Shown: positions 8,958-17,999 of the stretch, in pieces
Layout: each line of letters begins with the position of its first letter
Position numbering within the stretch: position 1 is the stretch's first letter
Assembly (NCBI RefSeq): GCF_003634615.1
Contig: NZ_RBKX01000001.1
Location: forward strand, 2,852,001 to 2,916,000
Reading direction: 5' to 3'
Length of the DNA: 64,000 bases
Source of the DNA: Flavobacterium sp. 102
Lineage (GTDB): Bacteria > Bacteroidota > Bacteroidia > Flavobacteriales > Flavobacteriaceae
Made by a program: the position numbers and the translations under genes
Notes under the pieces: model-generated
Databases searched by the model: none
What the model was told of the DNA's origin: nothing
What the model saw: the letters and a program-made list of their open reading frames with translations, nothing else

Positions 8958-9089
8958 GTCTAACAGCCGTTTGGTAGCATGGCTGGTTTTGCATTTCTTA
9001 GTCGGAAAGTACTAAGTTCAAAATTTGATTATATTTACAACTAATTATTATAAAAGTCGCCACGACTACCAAGCGGCGGCACGTTAGCA
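8958..9089 (+). repeat. attC-like site 15 (family A)
   Basis: Closes C14, opens C15. Confidence 0.88.
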
Positions 9090-9130
9090 GCAAGTCACAA
9101 AAAAATGCGTGAAATAGAGCAAATATTTCA

Positions 9131-9511
9131 ATGGAAAAAATTTTAAAAACATATGTAATAAGCACTATAAAAATTTTGGGGTTTTATCAAGAAATACCTT
9201 TTTATAAGCTTAAGTCGTTGTATTACTTAATCGTTTTATTTTTACCATTTACACCAACTTTTTTATATGCTGAAAGTCAAAATGGAAAGACTTTATTAAC
9301 CATGGTTGTTTTTTTTATTTTTTACATTTTTACAACCGTTGCTATTGGAATAAATATGTCAAATCTCGGAAAGCGTTGGAAAACATCAGAATATTCAAAA
9401 ATTACCATAAGTTATGCAATAATTAATTTTATAATTATTCAAATTATTTATTCTGTTCTTACTTTACTTTCTTTCATATTAGTCAATATTTTTATTGAAA
9501 AGTTGTTGTGA
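9131..9511 (+). CDS. C15: small integral membrane protein
   Basis: 126 aa with three strongly hydrophobic segments (about 33-52, 56-78, 95-122). No charged catalytic pattern. Function unknown. The attC that closes this cassette is split by the first IS110 element. Confidence 0.62.
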   Translation: MEKILKTYVISTIKILGFYQEIPFYKLKSLYYLIVLFLPFTPTFLYAESQNGKTLLTMVVFFIFYIFTTVAIGINMSNLGKRWKTSEYSKITISYAIINFIIIQIIYSVLTLLSFILVNIFIEKLL

Positions 9512-9545
9512 TTGCATCTGAATAGGAAATATGAAATATACCTGC

Positions 9546-9552
9546 TGCTAAC
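9546..9552 (+). repeat. attC-like site 16, left part (interrupted by IS)
   Basis: Left arm TGCTAAC of C15. The remainder of the site resumes at 10777 after the insertion element. Confidence 0.8.
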
Positions 9553-9591
9553 AAAGAACTGTGCTTAAAAACAAATAAAAAATGATATTTT

Positions 9592-10566
9592 TTAAATAAA
9601 TTTTGGCATAGGACTTCTATATTCCTTACTGTATTCTACTCCTGATTTTGCGATGGCAAAAGCCTGTCTCAACAGTTTATTACAAACTGCTATTAATGCC
9701 AGTTTTTTACTTTTCCCTTTTTCTGTAATTCGATCATAAATGGCTTTGCAAGCTTTATTGCATTTACAAGCTGTGAAGCTGCACATAAAGAGTAGATTTC
9801 GAAGTTTGGCATTCCCTATTTTACTTATTCTGGTTCTGCCTTTTACACTACTGCCTGATTGTCGCAAAACTGGTGTTAAACCACAAAAAGAGCAAAGCTG
9901 GCTACTGCTTTCAAAGCGTTTAAACCCATCTGTCAACACTACCAACATCATAGCTGTTTTTCTGCCGATTCCGGGGATACTCTCTACTTTGGTCAATACT
10001 TCTTGATATTCTGATTTAACCAATTCTAATAATTGGGTTTCAATAAGAATTACTTCTTTCTCTATGTTGCGTAAGCTTCTTTTGAGAGAACTAATAACAA
10101 CTTTACTCGGATTACCCAATGTTTGCTCAGCTTGAACCTTATTTTGAAGAGCAGTACTTTGTTTAGTGTAAGTGTCCAATAAGCGTATTTGCTGAAGGCA
10201 TTCCATTTGATTTTTTGAATAACCAACCCATAGCTTTAATTCCTGATCCTGACCATACATACAAATCATTTTGGCATCTGACTTATCGGTTTTAATTCTA
10301 CTGAGTTTCATCTGAATAAAACGCTTTATCGATAATGGATTCTCAACATATACTGCTATATTATTATCAACAAGAAAGTAAGCTAATTGATAATGATAAT
10401 AACCTGTAGCTTCCATTACACAATGACTAACAGGACATAATAGCTTTAAAAACTTGACAAATCCTTTAGTGTTATTATCAAACTGATAATAATTACCCGA
10501 ACAATCCATGACATCAAATGTATTTTTACTGATGTCGATACCAAATGTTTTTTTATCTTTATCCAT
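9592..10566 (-). CDS. IS110-family DEDD transposase (Tnp copy 1, intact)
   Basis: 324 aa. RuvC-like N-terminal domain with D11 (Gly-Ile-Asp-Ile-Ser), E52 (Met-Glu-Ala-Thr-Gly), D94 and D97 (Thr-Asp-Lys-Ser-Asp-Ala). C-terminal Tnp20 domain has a helix-hairpin-helix-like SIPGIG (196-201), CGLTP, and the serine cluster S237-G-S-S240 followed by Arg-rich helix; one of these serines is the expected nucleophile. Known members are RNA-guided recombinases that use a bridge RNA encoded at the element's end. Identical protein encoded at 41610-42584. Confidence 0.93.
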   Translation of the reverse strand: MDKDKKTFGIDISKNTFDVMDCSGNYYQFDNNTKGFVKFLKLLCPVSHCVMEATGYYHYQLAYFLVDNNIAVYVENPLSIKRFIQMKLSRIKTDKSDAKMICMYGQDQELKLWVGYSKNQMECLQQIRLLDTYTKQSTALQNKVQAEQTLGNPSKVVISSLKRSLRNIEKEVILIETQLLELVKSEYQEVLTKVESIPGIGRKTAMMLVVLTDGFKRFESSSQLCSFCGLTPVLRQSGSSVKGRTRISKIGNAKLRNLLFMCSFTACKCNKACKAIYDRITEKGKSKKLALIAVCNKLLRQAFAIAKSGVEYSKEYRSPMPKFI

Positions 10567-10589
10567 AAGAAAATGATTTTGGAAAGGAC

Positions 10590-10735
10590 AATCTACTTAT
10601 GTTTCATCACCTTGAAATCGAGATCCAGGTCTCACAGAACTGTACGAAATAAAAGTAGAAAAGAGAGGGGATTATCACTGTTAACGGAATCTATAGTTCC
10701 TGCAGTTATGGAGAACCTTAATCCTCTCTTTTGTT
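10590..10735 (-). ncRNA. Candidate bridge RNA of IS110 copy 1
   Basis: Lies between the transposase start and the element end, read with the gene. Two hairpins. First: stem of 12-13 bp (10660-10674 with 10719-10731); its loop reads TAACTGC and GTTAACAG on the RNA strand, matching the two halves of the occupied attC target (AAACTGC and CTAACAG, one mismatch each). Second: stem 10592-10598 with 10653-10659; its loop holds ACAGTTCT, identical to the element terminus at 9555-9562. This arrangement is that described for IS621-type bridge RNAs. Confidence 0.72.
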
Positions 10736-10776
10736 CTTTCTGATTGAAGTATAAATTTAATGATTGTAAACTTAAG

Positions 10777-10903
10777 GCAGTTTGCAACAATTGCAAGGTT
10801 TGGGCTTTCACCGAATTTTCTCTGAAAATTCAAAAAGTAGTTTTATATTTGGAATCGGCGGTAATTAAAATTTGCAACTGTTGCAAGCCGCAAGACGTTA
10901 GCG
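10777..10903 (+). repeat. attC-like site 16, right part (family D)
   Basis: Resumes with GCAGTTTGCAAC and ends at the GTT that opens C16. Confidence 0.84.
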
Positions 10904-11174
10904 TCCATTCCAAAGTGCAGAACAGATCGACTGTATTGCTAATTCAATCTCTGCAGAACAGCAAGAAACTTAGCGTTATTTGAAATGAAATCGAAAATTT
11001 ATAAAACAAACGCGGTAAGCTTTTAAGCCATTCGTGAGAAAATTTATTTTCTAAGCGAAACCGCTTAAAAGCTTAGTGAAGTTAGCCGAAAAAAATGACA
11101 ATTTGATACACTAAAACTCTACATTTTCAGTTGGTGGCAAAATTTTGCTTAATAAAAAAGGAACGGTCGCTAAC
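10897..11174 (+). other. C16: gene-less cassette (NC4, copy 1)
   Basis: No supported gene. Dominated by a perfect 13-bp stem, TAAGCTTTTAAGC at 11016-11028 with its complement at 11063-11075, enclosing a second perfect 7-bp stem AGAAAAT/ATTTTCT (11037-11043, 11046-11052). An identical cassette is at 38786-39063. Confidence 0.68.
11016..11075. ncRNA. Long nested hairpin in gene-less cassette C16
   Basis: Two nested perfect stems (13 bp and 7 bp). Too long for a simple terminator and not followed by a T-tract. Could be a structured RNA or a DNA hairpin. Strand undetermined. Confidence 0.45.
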
Positions 11175-11298
11175 AGCCGTTTGGTATCATGGCTAGTTTT
11201 GTTTTTCTTAGCCAGAAACTACTAAGTTCAAAATTTGATTATATTTACAACTATAAATTATAAAAATCGCCACGATACCAATCGTCAAGACGTTAGCA
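11168..11298 (+). repeat. attC-like site 17 (family A variant)
   Basis: Inner stem GTTTGGTATC/GATACCAAT. Closes C16, opens C17. Confidence 0.87.
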
Positions 11299-11603
11299 TT
11301 CAGTGCTTTCCAAACAACAACTTTTTGATTAAACTTCACTCCTATTTGCCAAGTTTTGTGGAAACAGAAATGGAAATTTTCTCGTTGAAAAGTTGCGCTA
11401 GAATCTTGAAAGTTGAATAAGATTGCGTGAAAAGTTTTCGGATAAAAGTTGTAACAAAAAAAGTGTAACAAAATAAAATGTTACAAATTTATTGTTACAA
11501 AAGTTTGAGTGATATGGAAACCGGAATAGAAAACGAAATGAAACTTGAAAGTGTTTATGGTTATGTTGCGTGACAATCAAACTCAAAGCACCGAAATGCT
11601 AAC
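11292..11603 (+). other. C17: gene-less cassette (NC2)
   Basis: NC2 copy with two TGTAACA and two TGTTACA units. Confidence 0.65.
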
Positions 11604-11728
11604 AGCCGTTTCACACAATTGCGAGTTTTGTTGTAAGTTCACGTTTGCGTTTCGCAATAATTTTTATCTTTAACAGAAAATAATCAGTTCCGAAATTCGC
11701 AACTGTGTGAATCGTCAGGACGTTATAC
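11597..11728 (+). repeat. attC-like site 18 (family C)
   Basis: Closes C17, opens C18. Confidence 0.88.
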
Positions 11729-11748
11729 GCAAGCAATTAACTGCATCT

Positions 11749-12204
11749 ATGAAAAAATATCTTTACCTACTATCTTTTGCTTTTCTCACATTAAGTTGTG
11801 AAAAGAAAGAACAGAAAAATATATCTAAAACTGATAACAATTGGGTTTTGAAATCCACAAAAGAATATACACCTTTGAGTTTTATAGAAGCAGCTAAAAA
11901 AACTGTTAATCCATTTGATTTTTCTTCAATTGAAAATGACTTTCAAAAAGGCTGGATTACAGCTAAAGATTTAGATTCACTGATATTAGTTGTTGACTCA
12001 AAAGAAACATGCAATTGTTACCTCGATCCTTTATCTTCTTACATTCCAAATGACAGCGCGCAAGTCGGTGGATTTGCGATTGAATTTATAAAAGCATTTA
12101 AAGAAAATAAAAAAGTAGATTTCGGACTATATAGTTGTCCAAAAGTTGACGAAAAAGAAGCCGAAGAATTAAAAGTTTGGTGGAAAAACCAAAATAGAGA
12201 ATAA
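11749..12204 (+). CDS. C18: lipoprotein, unknown function
   Basis: 151 aa. I start at the ATG 11749 because the longer in-frame start at 11707 lies inside the attC; from 11749 the protein begins with a lipoprotein signal (LSC box, Cys17). A CNCYLD motif lies in the C-terminal half. The second half is duplicated at 1-204. C18 arms match at 16 of 17 positions. Confidence 0.68.
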   Translation: MKKYLYLLSFAFLTLSCEKKEQKNISKTDNNWVLKSTKEYTPLSFIEAAKKTVNPFDFSSIENDFQKGWITAKDLDSLILVVDSKETCNCYLDPLSSYIPNDSAQVGGFAIEFIKAFKENKKVDFGLYSCPKVDEKEAEELKVWWKNQNRE

Positions 12205-12212
12205 TTGCCTGC

Positions 12213-12344
12213 GTATAACAGCCGTTTGGTAGCATGGCTGGTTTTGTATTTCTTAGACGGAAACTACTAAGTTCAAAATTTGATTATATTTACAATTAAA
12301 TATTTAAAAAGTCGCCACGACTACCAAGCGGCGGAACGTTAGCA
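12213..12344 (+). repeat. attC-like site 19 (family A)
   Basis: Identical to site 1 up to the GTT. Closes C18, opens C19. Confidence 0.88.
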
Positions 12345-12356
12345 ACCATTTTAAAA

Positions 12357-12890
12357 ATGCAAACAAGAACATTTTTCTTTATATCGATAATTTCATTTCT
12401 ATTAATTTCATGTGGAACAGGGTTGAAAATTCCACAAGAGCAACTATCTGGAATAAACTCAAATTTTAAGGGAACTTTTATTAATATTTCACACAAAAAG
12501 AACTCAAAAAATAAAGCATCTTCTGATTCAGACATATTGACTTTAATAAACCTTAAAAATAAAAAATCGGATTCCGTCTCAATTAGCTTTACTTCAAATA
12601 ATGAATTGAAAGTAACTTATGATGATGTTATTGGAAAAACTACTGAATATTATCAAGGTAAGTTTTCAAAGAAAGGATATTACGAAATTTTTATTCGAAA
12701 AAAGAACATTCAAATTCCACCTGTTTTGCATCTATTGTACAGCAAAATTGACATTTATAGATTACGAATAAGTTTGAATAAAGAAAAAGAATTAATAATT
12801 GATAGTTATTACAAAAGAGGTGGAAATGTATTCTTGTTAGCAGCAGGCGGAAGTGGAAGAACACAATACTATTTTAAGGCAACTAAATAA
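12357..12890 (+). CDS. C19: lipoprotein, unknown function
   Basis: 177 aa, lipobox Leu-Ile-Ser-Cys (Cys18). Mature region beta-rich with a Gly-rich C-terminal loop (AAGGSGR). Not recognised. ATG only 19 bp after the GTT. Confidence 0.63.
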   Translation: MQTRTFFFISIISFLLISCGTGLKIPQEQLSGINSNFKGTFINISHKKNSKNKASSDSDILTLINLKNKKSDSVSISFTSNNELKVTYDDVIGKTTEYYQGKFSKKGYYEIFIRKKNIQIPPVLHLLYSKIDIYRLRISLNKEKELIIDSYYKRGGNVFLLAAGGSGRTQYYFKATK

Positions 12891-12900
12891 AAAAAACGGT

Positions 12901-13036
12901 TGCTAACAGCAGTTTGCAACAATTGCTAGGCTTGGGTTTCTCACCGAATTTTCTCTGAAAATTCAAAAAGGAGTTTTATATTTGGAGTCAACAGTAATTA
13001 ATCGTCGCAACTATTGCAATCTGCGGCACGTTAGCG
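12901..13036 (+). repeat. attC-like site 20 (family D)
   Basis: Closes C19, opens C20. Uninterrupted TAACAGCAGTTTGC. Confidence 0.87.
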
Positions 13037-13073
13037 GTCAGCGTCAGAACTTTTAGATTTAACGACAAAAAAA

Positions 13074-13613
13074 ATGAGTGAAATTAGAATTGCATTGAGT
13101 AAGAGAAAATTAATTTTTGCATTTATTGCATCAATAATATTTGTTGCGATTGGAATAAAATTTATTTTAAAACCTGAAAGCTATGTTTCCTTTTCTCATA
13201 GAAATTTTGAACTAATCAGAATAGTTGGTTATGCATCATTAATCTTTTTTGGTCTTTGTTTGATTTATATAATTTTTAAAGCTTTTGATAAAAAACCAGG
13301 TTTAATTGTTAATGAAAATGGAATAACAGATAATTCAAACTTTACAAGTTTTGGATTAATTGAATGGTCTGAAATAATCGGAATTAGAACTGAACAAGTT
13401 ATGTCAACTAAATTCATTTTAATTGATGTTTTAAGTCCAGAAAAATTTATTCAAAATAGCCCAAAATTCAAGGCAACTCTGATGAAGAGTAACTTAAAAA
13501 TGTATGGAACTCCGTTATCAATAACATCAAATAGTTTAAGTTATAACTTTAATGAGCTTGAAAAATTATTGAAAACAGAGTTTGATAAATATAGAAACAC
13601 GCCGAACCGCTAA
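13074..13613 (+). CDS. C20: STM3941-like membrane protein with PH-like domain
   Basis: 179 aa. Opening (EIRIALSKRKLIFAF) and two transmembrane helices (about 12-31, 46-66) followed by a beta-rich domain with 'LIEWSEIIGIR' are characteristic of STM3941-family proteins, whose function is unknown and which are often found near toxin or immunity loci. The TAA stop (13611-13613) is formed by the TAAC of the following attC. Confidence 0.66.
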   Translation: MSEIRIALSKRKLIFAFIASIIFVAIGIKFILKPESYVSFSHRNFELIRIVGYASLIFFGLCLIYIIFKAFDKKPGLIVNENGITDNSNFTSFGLIEWSEIIGIRTEQVMSTKFILIDVLSPEKFIQNSPKFKATLMKSNLKMYGTPLSITSNSLSYNFNELEKLLKTEFDKYRNTPNR

Positions 13614-13739
13614 CAGCCGTTTGGCGCAATAGCTGGTTTAGTTTTTCTTAGCCGGAAATTACTAAGTTGAAATTTTGATTATCTTTAGAACAAATTATTA
13701 AAAAAGTCGCTACTGACGCCAAGCGGCGGCACGTTACCA
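13608..13739 (+). repeat. attC-like site 21 (family B)
   Basis: Closes C20 (overlaps its stop codon), opens C21. Confidence 0.87.
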
Positions 13740-13767
13740 GCAATAATCCAAAACCCTGCAAATAAAT

Positions 13768-14247
13768 ATGAATCGTGTACTTTTAATCTTCTTAGCAATA
13801 ATTATTTCTTCTTGCAATTTCAATAAAGCAGAAGATAACGTTCAAACAATTGACCCAAAAAATATCAAACTTAATGAGGTAATTCATGATTCTTTATCTA
13901 AAGAGCAAATACATAAAATTGAAAAAATACAGTCCACTTTTGCTGAAGTTTATCCTGTTAGTTTAGAAGAGACAATTACTAATTTCAAAAGAGATCAAAA
14001 TCCAGATAGTGAAATTGAAATTTGGCTTGAAATGGCTAACACTTATGAAAAGTATTTGAATAGTGAAAATAAGCTCGATTTAAAAACTAAAAAAGAAGTT
14101 TTTAAACTCATACTTTCACGCTCAATGATGCCTGAAGAGGAAGCTATAGAAAATTCTAAACTCGAAATTTTAACTAAAGACAAGGCGAAAAAAGTTTTGA
14201 GTTATTATTCAATGAAAGCTGATCCAATTGATGTTGAAGAACATTGA
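13768..14247 (+). CDS. C21: lipoprotein, helical, unknown
   Basis: 159 aa, lipobox Ile-Ser-Ser-Cys (Cys16). Mature part is largely helical and charged. No family recognised. Confidence 0.63.
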   Translation: MNRVLLIFLAIIISSCNFNKAEDNVQTIDPKNIKLNEVIHDSLSKEQIHKIEKIQSTFAEVYPVSLEETITNFKRDQNPDSEIEIWLEMANTYEKYLNSENKLDLKTKKEVFKLILSRSMMPEEEAIENSKLEILTKDKAKKVLSYYSMKADPIDVEEH

Positions 14248-14262
14248 TAGTAAGATTACTGC

Positions 14263-14399
14263 TGGTAACAGCCGTTTGGCGCAATGGCTGGGTTGCTTAG
14301 TTACCTTGGCGTTTTTTCTTCACGAAAAAACTTTATCTTTAACAGAAATTAATCAGTCCGCTGGCATCGCCACTGACACCAAGCGGCGATACGTTAGCA
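14263..14399 (+). repeat. attC-like site 22 (family B variant)
   Basis: Different central loop (TTACCTTGGCGTTTTTTC) shared with site 46. Closes C21, opens C22. Confidence 0.85.
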
Positions 14400-14704
14400 T
14401 TCAGTGCTTTCCAAACAACAACTTTTTGATTAAACTTCACTCCTATTTGCCAAGTTTTGTGGAAACAGAAATGGAAATTTTCTCGTTGAAAAGTTGCGCT
14501 AGAATCTTGAAAGTTGAATAAGATTGCGTGAAAAGTTTTCGGATAAAAGTTGTAACAAAAAAAGTGTAACAAAATAAAATGTTACAAATTTATTGTTACA
14601 AAAGTTTGAGTGATATGGAAACCGGAATAGAAAACGAAATGAAACTTGAAAGTGTTTATGGTTATGTTGCGTGACAATCAAACTCAAAGCACCGAAATGC
14701 TAAC
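14393..14704 (+). other. C22: gene-less cassette (NC2)
   Basis: Identical to C17 over the cassette body. Confidence 0.65.
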
Positions 14705-14829
14705 AGCCGTTTCACACAATTGCGAGTTTTGTTGTAAGTTCACGTTTGCGTTTCGCAATAATTTTTATCTTTAACAGAAAATAATCAGTTCCGAAATTCG
14801 CAACTGTGTGAATCGTCAGGACGTTACCG
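14698..14829 (+). repeat. attC-like site 23 (family C)
   Basis: Closes C22, opens C23. Confidence 0.88.
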
Positions 14830-15098
14830 CTAAGTTTTCGTCCGAGCAAAATCGGCTTAATTATCACCTTTTGCACCAAGTTTAAGTGGAAATTTGAACC
14901 GAATATAAATCAAGTTTTATAGTTTTTTGTAAAAAATTAACTTGTAACCGAATCACGTTTCTGAGGTTTGTTCATTTTTGTGTTTGTAAACTTTTAGGCT
15001 TTGTGGAAGTTCAACAGTAACTTGTTTGTTCGCTGATTACGTTTCTCGGCTAAGTTCGTTTTTGTTTCAGAAATCTATGAGTAAAACCTAGCGGTAAC
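14823..15098 (+). other. C23: gene-less cassette (NC1, diverged)
   Basis: First half is unrelated to other NC1 copies, second half (from GTAACCGAATCACG) is about the same, so the family is modular. Its closing attC is family D-like, not family C. Confidence 0.6.
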
Positions 15099-15222
15099 AG
15101 CAGTTTGCAGCAATGGCTAGTTTTGTTTTTTTTAGCCGGAAATTACTAAGTTGAAATTTTGATTATATTTACAATTAATTATTTAAAAAGTCGCCACTAC
15201 TGCAATCTGCAGGACGTTATAG
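15092..15222 (+). repeat. attC-like site 24 (D-like inner stem, A/B-like loop)
   Basis: Inner stem GCAGTTTGCAG with CTGCAATCTGC, but the central loop is the TTAGCCGGAAATTAC type of families A/B, i.e. a mosaic site. Confidence 0.85.
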
Positions 15223-15247
15223 CCAATTTCCACAACTATCATCATAA

Positions 15248-15793
15248 ATGACAATGAACAAATTCAAAATAATATTTTTTACTCTTTTGACTATTTGTAT
15301 TTTGACAGTTATTGTTGCTTTTAATTCATTTGATTACGTTGAAACTAATCTTGCCCATGAGATAACAATGAAATACTTTTCATTACCAATTCTAGTAATT
15401 ATGTTTCCTGTTTGTTTAATTACATATTTAAAGTTTCTTGTTCAGCATGAAGCGAAAAAGTATACAAAAAAAATATGGACAAACGTCAGAACCATTTTTC
15501 GTATTATTACATTAACTATTGGAATGACAGCCGTTTTATATACAACAACGCTTTCAATTATAATGTTGACAAATGACTCTTTGGGAGAAAATAAAACAAT
15601 TGTCTTGAATGCCAAGATTGTAGATTATTACTCAATGGAAAGTAGCGGAACGACGAGACATTATATTAAAATACAAGATCTAAAATTAAATCGAAGTGTT
15701 AAATTAAAAGTGAGTAAACCATATTTAATTGGTGAAAAGTTTAGCAAAAAAATGAAAGTTGGATATTGGGGATTATTATACTCAGAAAATTAA
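15248..15793 (+). CDS. C24: multi-pass membrane protein, unknown
   Basis: 181 aa; alternative ATG at 15254. Three hydrophobic segments (about 8-27, 43-62, 88-108), then a soluble beta-rich tail with a Tyr-Ser-Met-Glu-Ser-Ser-Gly-Thr stretch. Function unknown. Confidence 0.62.
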   Translation: MTMNKFKIIFFTLLTICILTVIVAFNSFDYVETNLAHEITMKYFSLPILVIMFPVCLITYLKFLVQHEAKKYTKKIWTNVRTIFRIITLTIGMTAVLYTTTLSIIMLTNDSLGENKTIVLNAKIVDYYSMESSGTTRHYIKIQDLKLNRSVKLKVSKPYLIGEKFSKKMKVGYWGLLYSEN

Positions 15794-15800
15794 AAACTGG

Positions 15801-15930
15801 CTATAACAGCCGTTTGGCTTCATGGCTGGTTTATCTTTCTTGGAAAATAATCCGGTAAGTCAAAATTTGCTTATCTTTCGACTTAATTATTAAATTGTCG
15901 CCACGAAAGCCAAGCGGCGGCACGTTAGCA
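15801..15930 (+). repeat. attC-like site 25 (family A variant)
   Basis: Inner stem GTTTGGCTTC/GAAAGCCAAGC. Closes C24, opens C25. Confidence 0.86.
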
Positions 15931-16236
15931 TTCAGTGCTTTCCAAACAACAACTTTTTGATTAAACTTCACTCCTATTTGCCAAGTTTTGTGGAAACAGA
16001 AATGGAAATTCTCTCGTTGAAAAGTTGCGCTAGAATCTTGAAAGTTGAATAAGATTGCGTGAAAAGTTTGCGGATAAAAGTTGTAACAAAAAAAAGTGTA
16101 ACAAAATAAAATGTTACAAATTTATTGTTACAAAAGTTTGAGTGATATGGAAACCGGAATAGAAAACGAAATGAAACTTGAAAGTGTTTATGGTTATGTT
16201 GCGTGACAATCAAACTCAAAGCACAGAAATGCTAAC
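15924..16236 (+). other. C25: gene-less cassette (NC2)
   Basis: NC2 copy with one extra A in the spacer and few substitutions; same as C57 apart from one or two bases. Confidence 0.65.
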
Positions 16237-16360
16237 AGCCGTTTCACACAATTGCGAGTTTTGTTGTAAGTTCACGTTTGCGTTTCGCAATAATTTTTAT
16301 CTTTAACAGAAAATAATCAGTTCCGCAATTCGCAACTGTGTGAATCGTCAGGACGTTATA
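16230..16360 (+). repeat. attC-like site 26 (family C)
   Basis: Closes C25, opens C26. Confidence 0.88.
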
Positions 16361-16382
16361 AGCCATTTCCAAAAACCGATTT

Positions 16383-16847
16383 ATGAGAGAACTAAAGCTT
16401 AAAGAATACCTGGAAAATTCTCTGACCGTTGAAGAATTTGTAACTGATTTGGAAAATAGTCAACAGAAAACTGGATATGATAATACTTCAGTTCATATTG
16501 AACAAATTGAGGATGGAGAATTTGAAATTACAAAAAGTCATCTAATTAAAATTTGTGACGACTTGTTAAATGGAAAATTACAACCGATTGATGTAAATAC
16601 AATTGCGTTTGCTTTTATGTTTTCTGATTATTTTATTTGGAATGGTGAAAGTCAGGATGGTAAAATTGTTAGTGAAGTAATATATGACTGGGATAATCCA
16701 GAAATTGGTTTTGATTTGACAAAAGAAAATTTTGAGCATTGGAAAGAATATTTGGAAACTGGAAAAACCGATTATTTTACCAAAGAAGAGTTGAAGAAAA
16801 AATTTCGTGGCGTGAAAAAGAATGGAATGAGAAGAAACGGCTTATAA
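16383..16847 (+). CDS. C26: acidic cytoplasmic protein, immunity-like, unknown
   Basis: 154 aa, soluble, acidic, helical with several Trp. Size, charge and lack of catalytic motif resemble polymorphic-toxin immunity proteins, but I cannot name a family. The TAA stop at 16845-16847 is part of the attC left arm. Confidence 0.6.
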   Translation: MRELKLKEYLENSLTVEEFVTDLENSQQKTGYDNTSVHIEQIEDGEFEITKSHLIKICDDLLNGKLQPIDVNTIAFAFMFSDYFIWNGESQDGKIVSEVIYDWDNPEIGFDLTKENFEHWKEYLETGKTDYFTKEELKKKFRGVKKNGMRRNGL

Positions 16848-16974
16848 CAGCCGTTTCTCGCAATTGCGAATTTTGTTGTAAGTTCACGTTTGCGTTTCGC
16901 AAGAATTTTTATCTTTAACAGAAAATAATTCGTTCCGAAGTTCGCAACTGACGAGAAGCGGCGGAACGTTATGC
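16842..16974 (+). repeat. attC-like site 27 (family G)
   Basis: Closes C26, opens C27. Confidence 0.88.
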
Positions 16975-16999
16975 GCAAGAGCTCAAAACCGTATATAAA

Positions 17000-17389
17000 A
17001 TGACATTTAGTAATTTAGTTGAACATGCTATTAAAGTTGGTTACAAAATTGACCAAGAAAAGAGATTTCATAAATTGATACTTGAAATTGATGATAAGGT
17101 TGAAATTTCGTTGGAATTTCCAAATGATGATGTTCAAGAAATAGAATATGATTCCGTAAACATTGACTGGAAATATTTGATAACTGAAAAGTTGACTAAG
17201 AAAAAAATTTTTAGTGAATGGTTTGACTATTATGAAGGTTCAAAAGAAACTAAAATTCAGGAAATGCAACAAGATATTTTAGAATACATTAATAATTTTT
17301 CAAGCCAAAAATTTGAGATAATTGAGAAACCAGTTTTTACTTTATTTGGAAGAAGGTTTTTAAAATATAAGGAATTGGTTTTTGAATAA
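17000..17389 (+). CDS. C27: small acidic protein (copy 1 of 3)
   Basis: 129 aa, soluble, acidic with Trp/Tyr clusters; not recognised. Identical copies at 21826-22215 and 38255-38644. In all three the shared sequence runs from TTATGCGC after the left GTT to the G of the right GTT, while the upstream attC differs each time (G, G with a different loop, A). Clear evidence for movement as a cassette. Confidence 0.68.
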   Translation: MTFSNLVEHAIKVGYKIDQEKRFHKLILEIDDKVEISLEFPNDDVQEIEYDSVNIDWKYLITEKLTKKKIFSEWFDYYEGSKETKIQEMQQDILEYINNFSSQKFEIIEKPVFTLFGRRFLKYKELVFE

Positions 17390-17405
17390 AGGAAAACGCT
17401 CCAGC

Positions 17406-17537
17406 GCATAACAGCCGTTTGGTAGCATGGCTAGTTTTGCTTTTCTTAGTCGGAAAGTACTAAGTTCAAAATTTGATTATATTTACAACTAATAATTTAA
17501 AATGTCGCCACGACTACCAAGCGGCGGAACGTTAGGC
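17406..17537 (+). repeat. attC-like site 28 (family A)
   Basis: Closes C27, opens C28. Confidence 0.88.
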
Positions 17538-17561
17538 GCTATACTCAGAAACTATATCTAA

Positions 17562-17993
17562 ATGAACAATTTCCAATTTATTTCTTATTTTGTTTCTTTA
17601 ATCTATATCTTTTATTCATTATGGGGAAGATTTGAGGAAAGTGATAGATACTATAATTTATTGATAAAAAGAAAGACTTTAATTGTAAATTTTTGGGTTG
17701 CTTTATTGTTTGGAGTTATTGGCTACGCAATAGATTTTTATTCATTCACAATTACTGTACAGACTTCTGTATATTTTATGCCCGTTAGTTTTCTAGTCAT
17801 TTTAAATCTTTTTAATTTATTATCTTTTGCTCTAAATAAAAGGAAATTTTATTCTATTCGATCCAGTATTGACATGTCGCCAAACAGAAAAGATTTCTTT
17901 GATTTATTCTCAACTATGATGATAATTTTTTTATCATTCGTGGTGCCAATTATGACATTTAATTTAATTCTCAATGGAAGGTTATTGGATTAG
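17562..17993 (+). CDS. C28: four-helix membrane protein (copy 1 of 2)
   Basis: 143 aa with four hydrophobic helices (about 4-20, 43-61, 70-90, 114-136). Identical to 24446-24877. Unknown function. Confidence 0.65.
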   Translation: MNNFQFISYFVSLIYIFYSLWGRFEESDRYYNLLIKRKTLIVNFWVALLFGVIGYAIDFYSFTITVQTSVYFMPVSFLVILNLFNLLSFALNKRKFYSIRSSIDMSPNRKDFFDLFSTMMIIFLSFVVPIMTFNLILNGRLLD

Positions 17994-17999
17994 TACAGC

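Larger units (their letters stand above)
9553..10776 (-). mobile_element. IS110-family element, copy 1 (1224 bp), inside attC site 16
   Basis: Same 1224-bp unit occurs at 41571-42794, and with one base fewer at 33394-34616. Left boundary ...CTAAC/AAAGAACTGTGC, right boundary ...AAACTTAAG/GCAGTTTG in all three. The exact cut is ambiguous by 1-2 bases because target and element share letters. No clear target duplication. One DEDD transposase gene plus a structured noncoding 5' region, as in the IS110 subgroup. Confidence 0.9.

Noticed and set aside
9740..10006. Frames opposite the transposase (also 33581-33847, 41758-42024)
   Set aside because: Antisense shadows of the transposase gene.
9553..10776. 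IS1111-subgroup assignment for the element
   Set aside because: The structured noncoding region lies upstream of the transposase rather than downstream, so the IS110 subgroup fits better, although the attC targeting recalls IS1111-attC elements.
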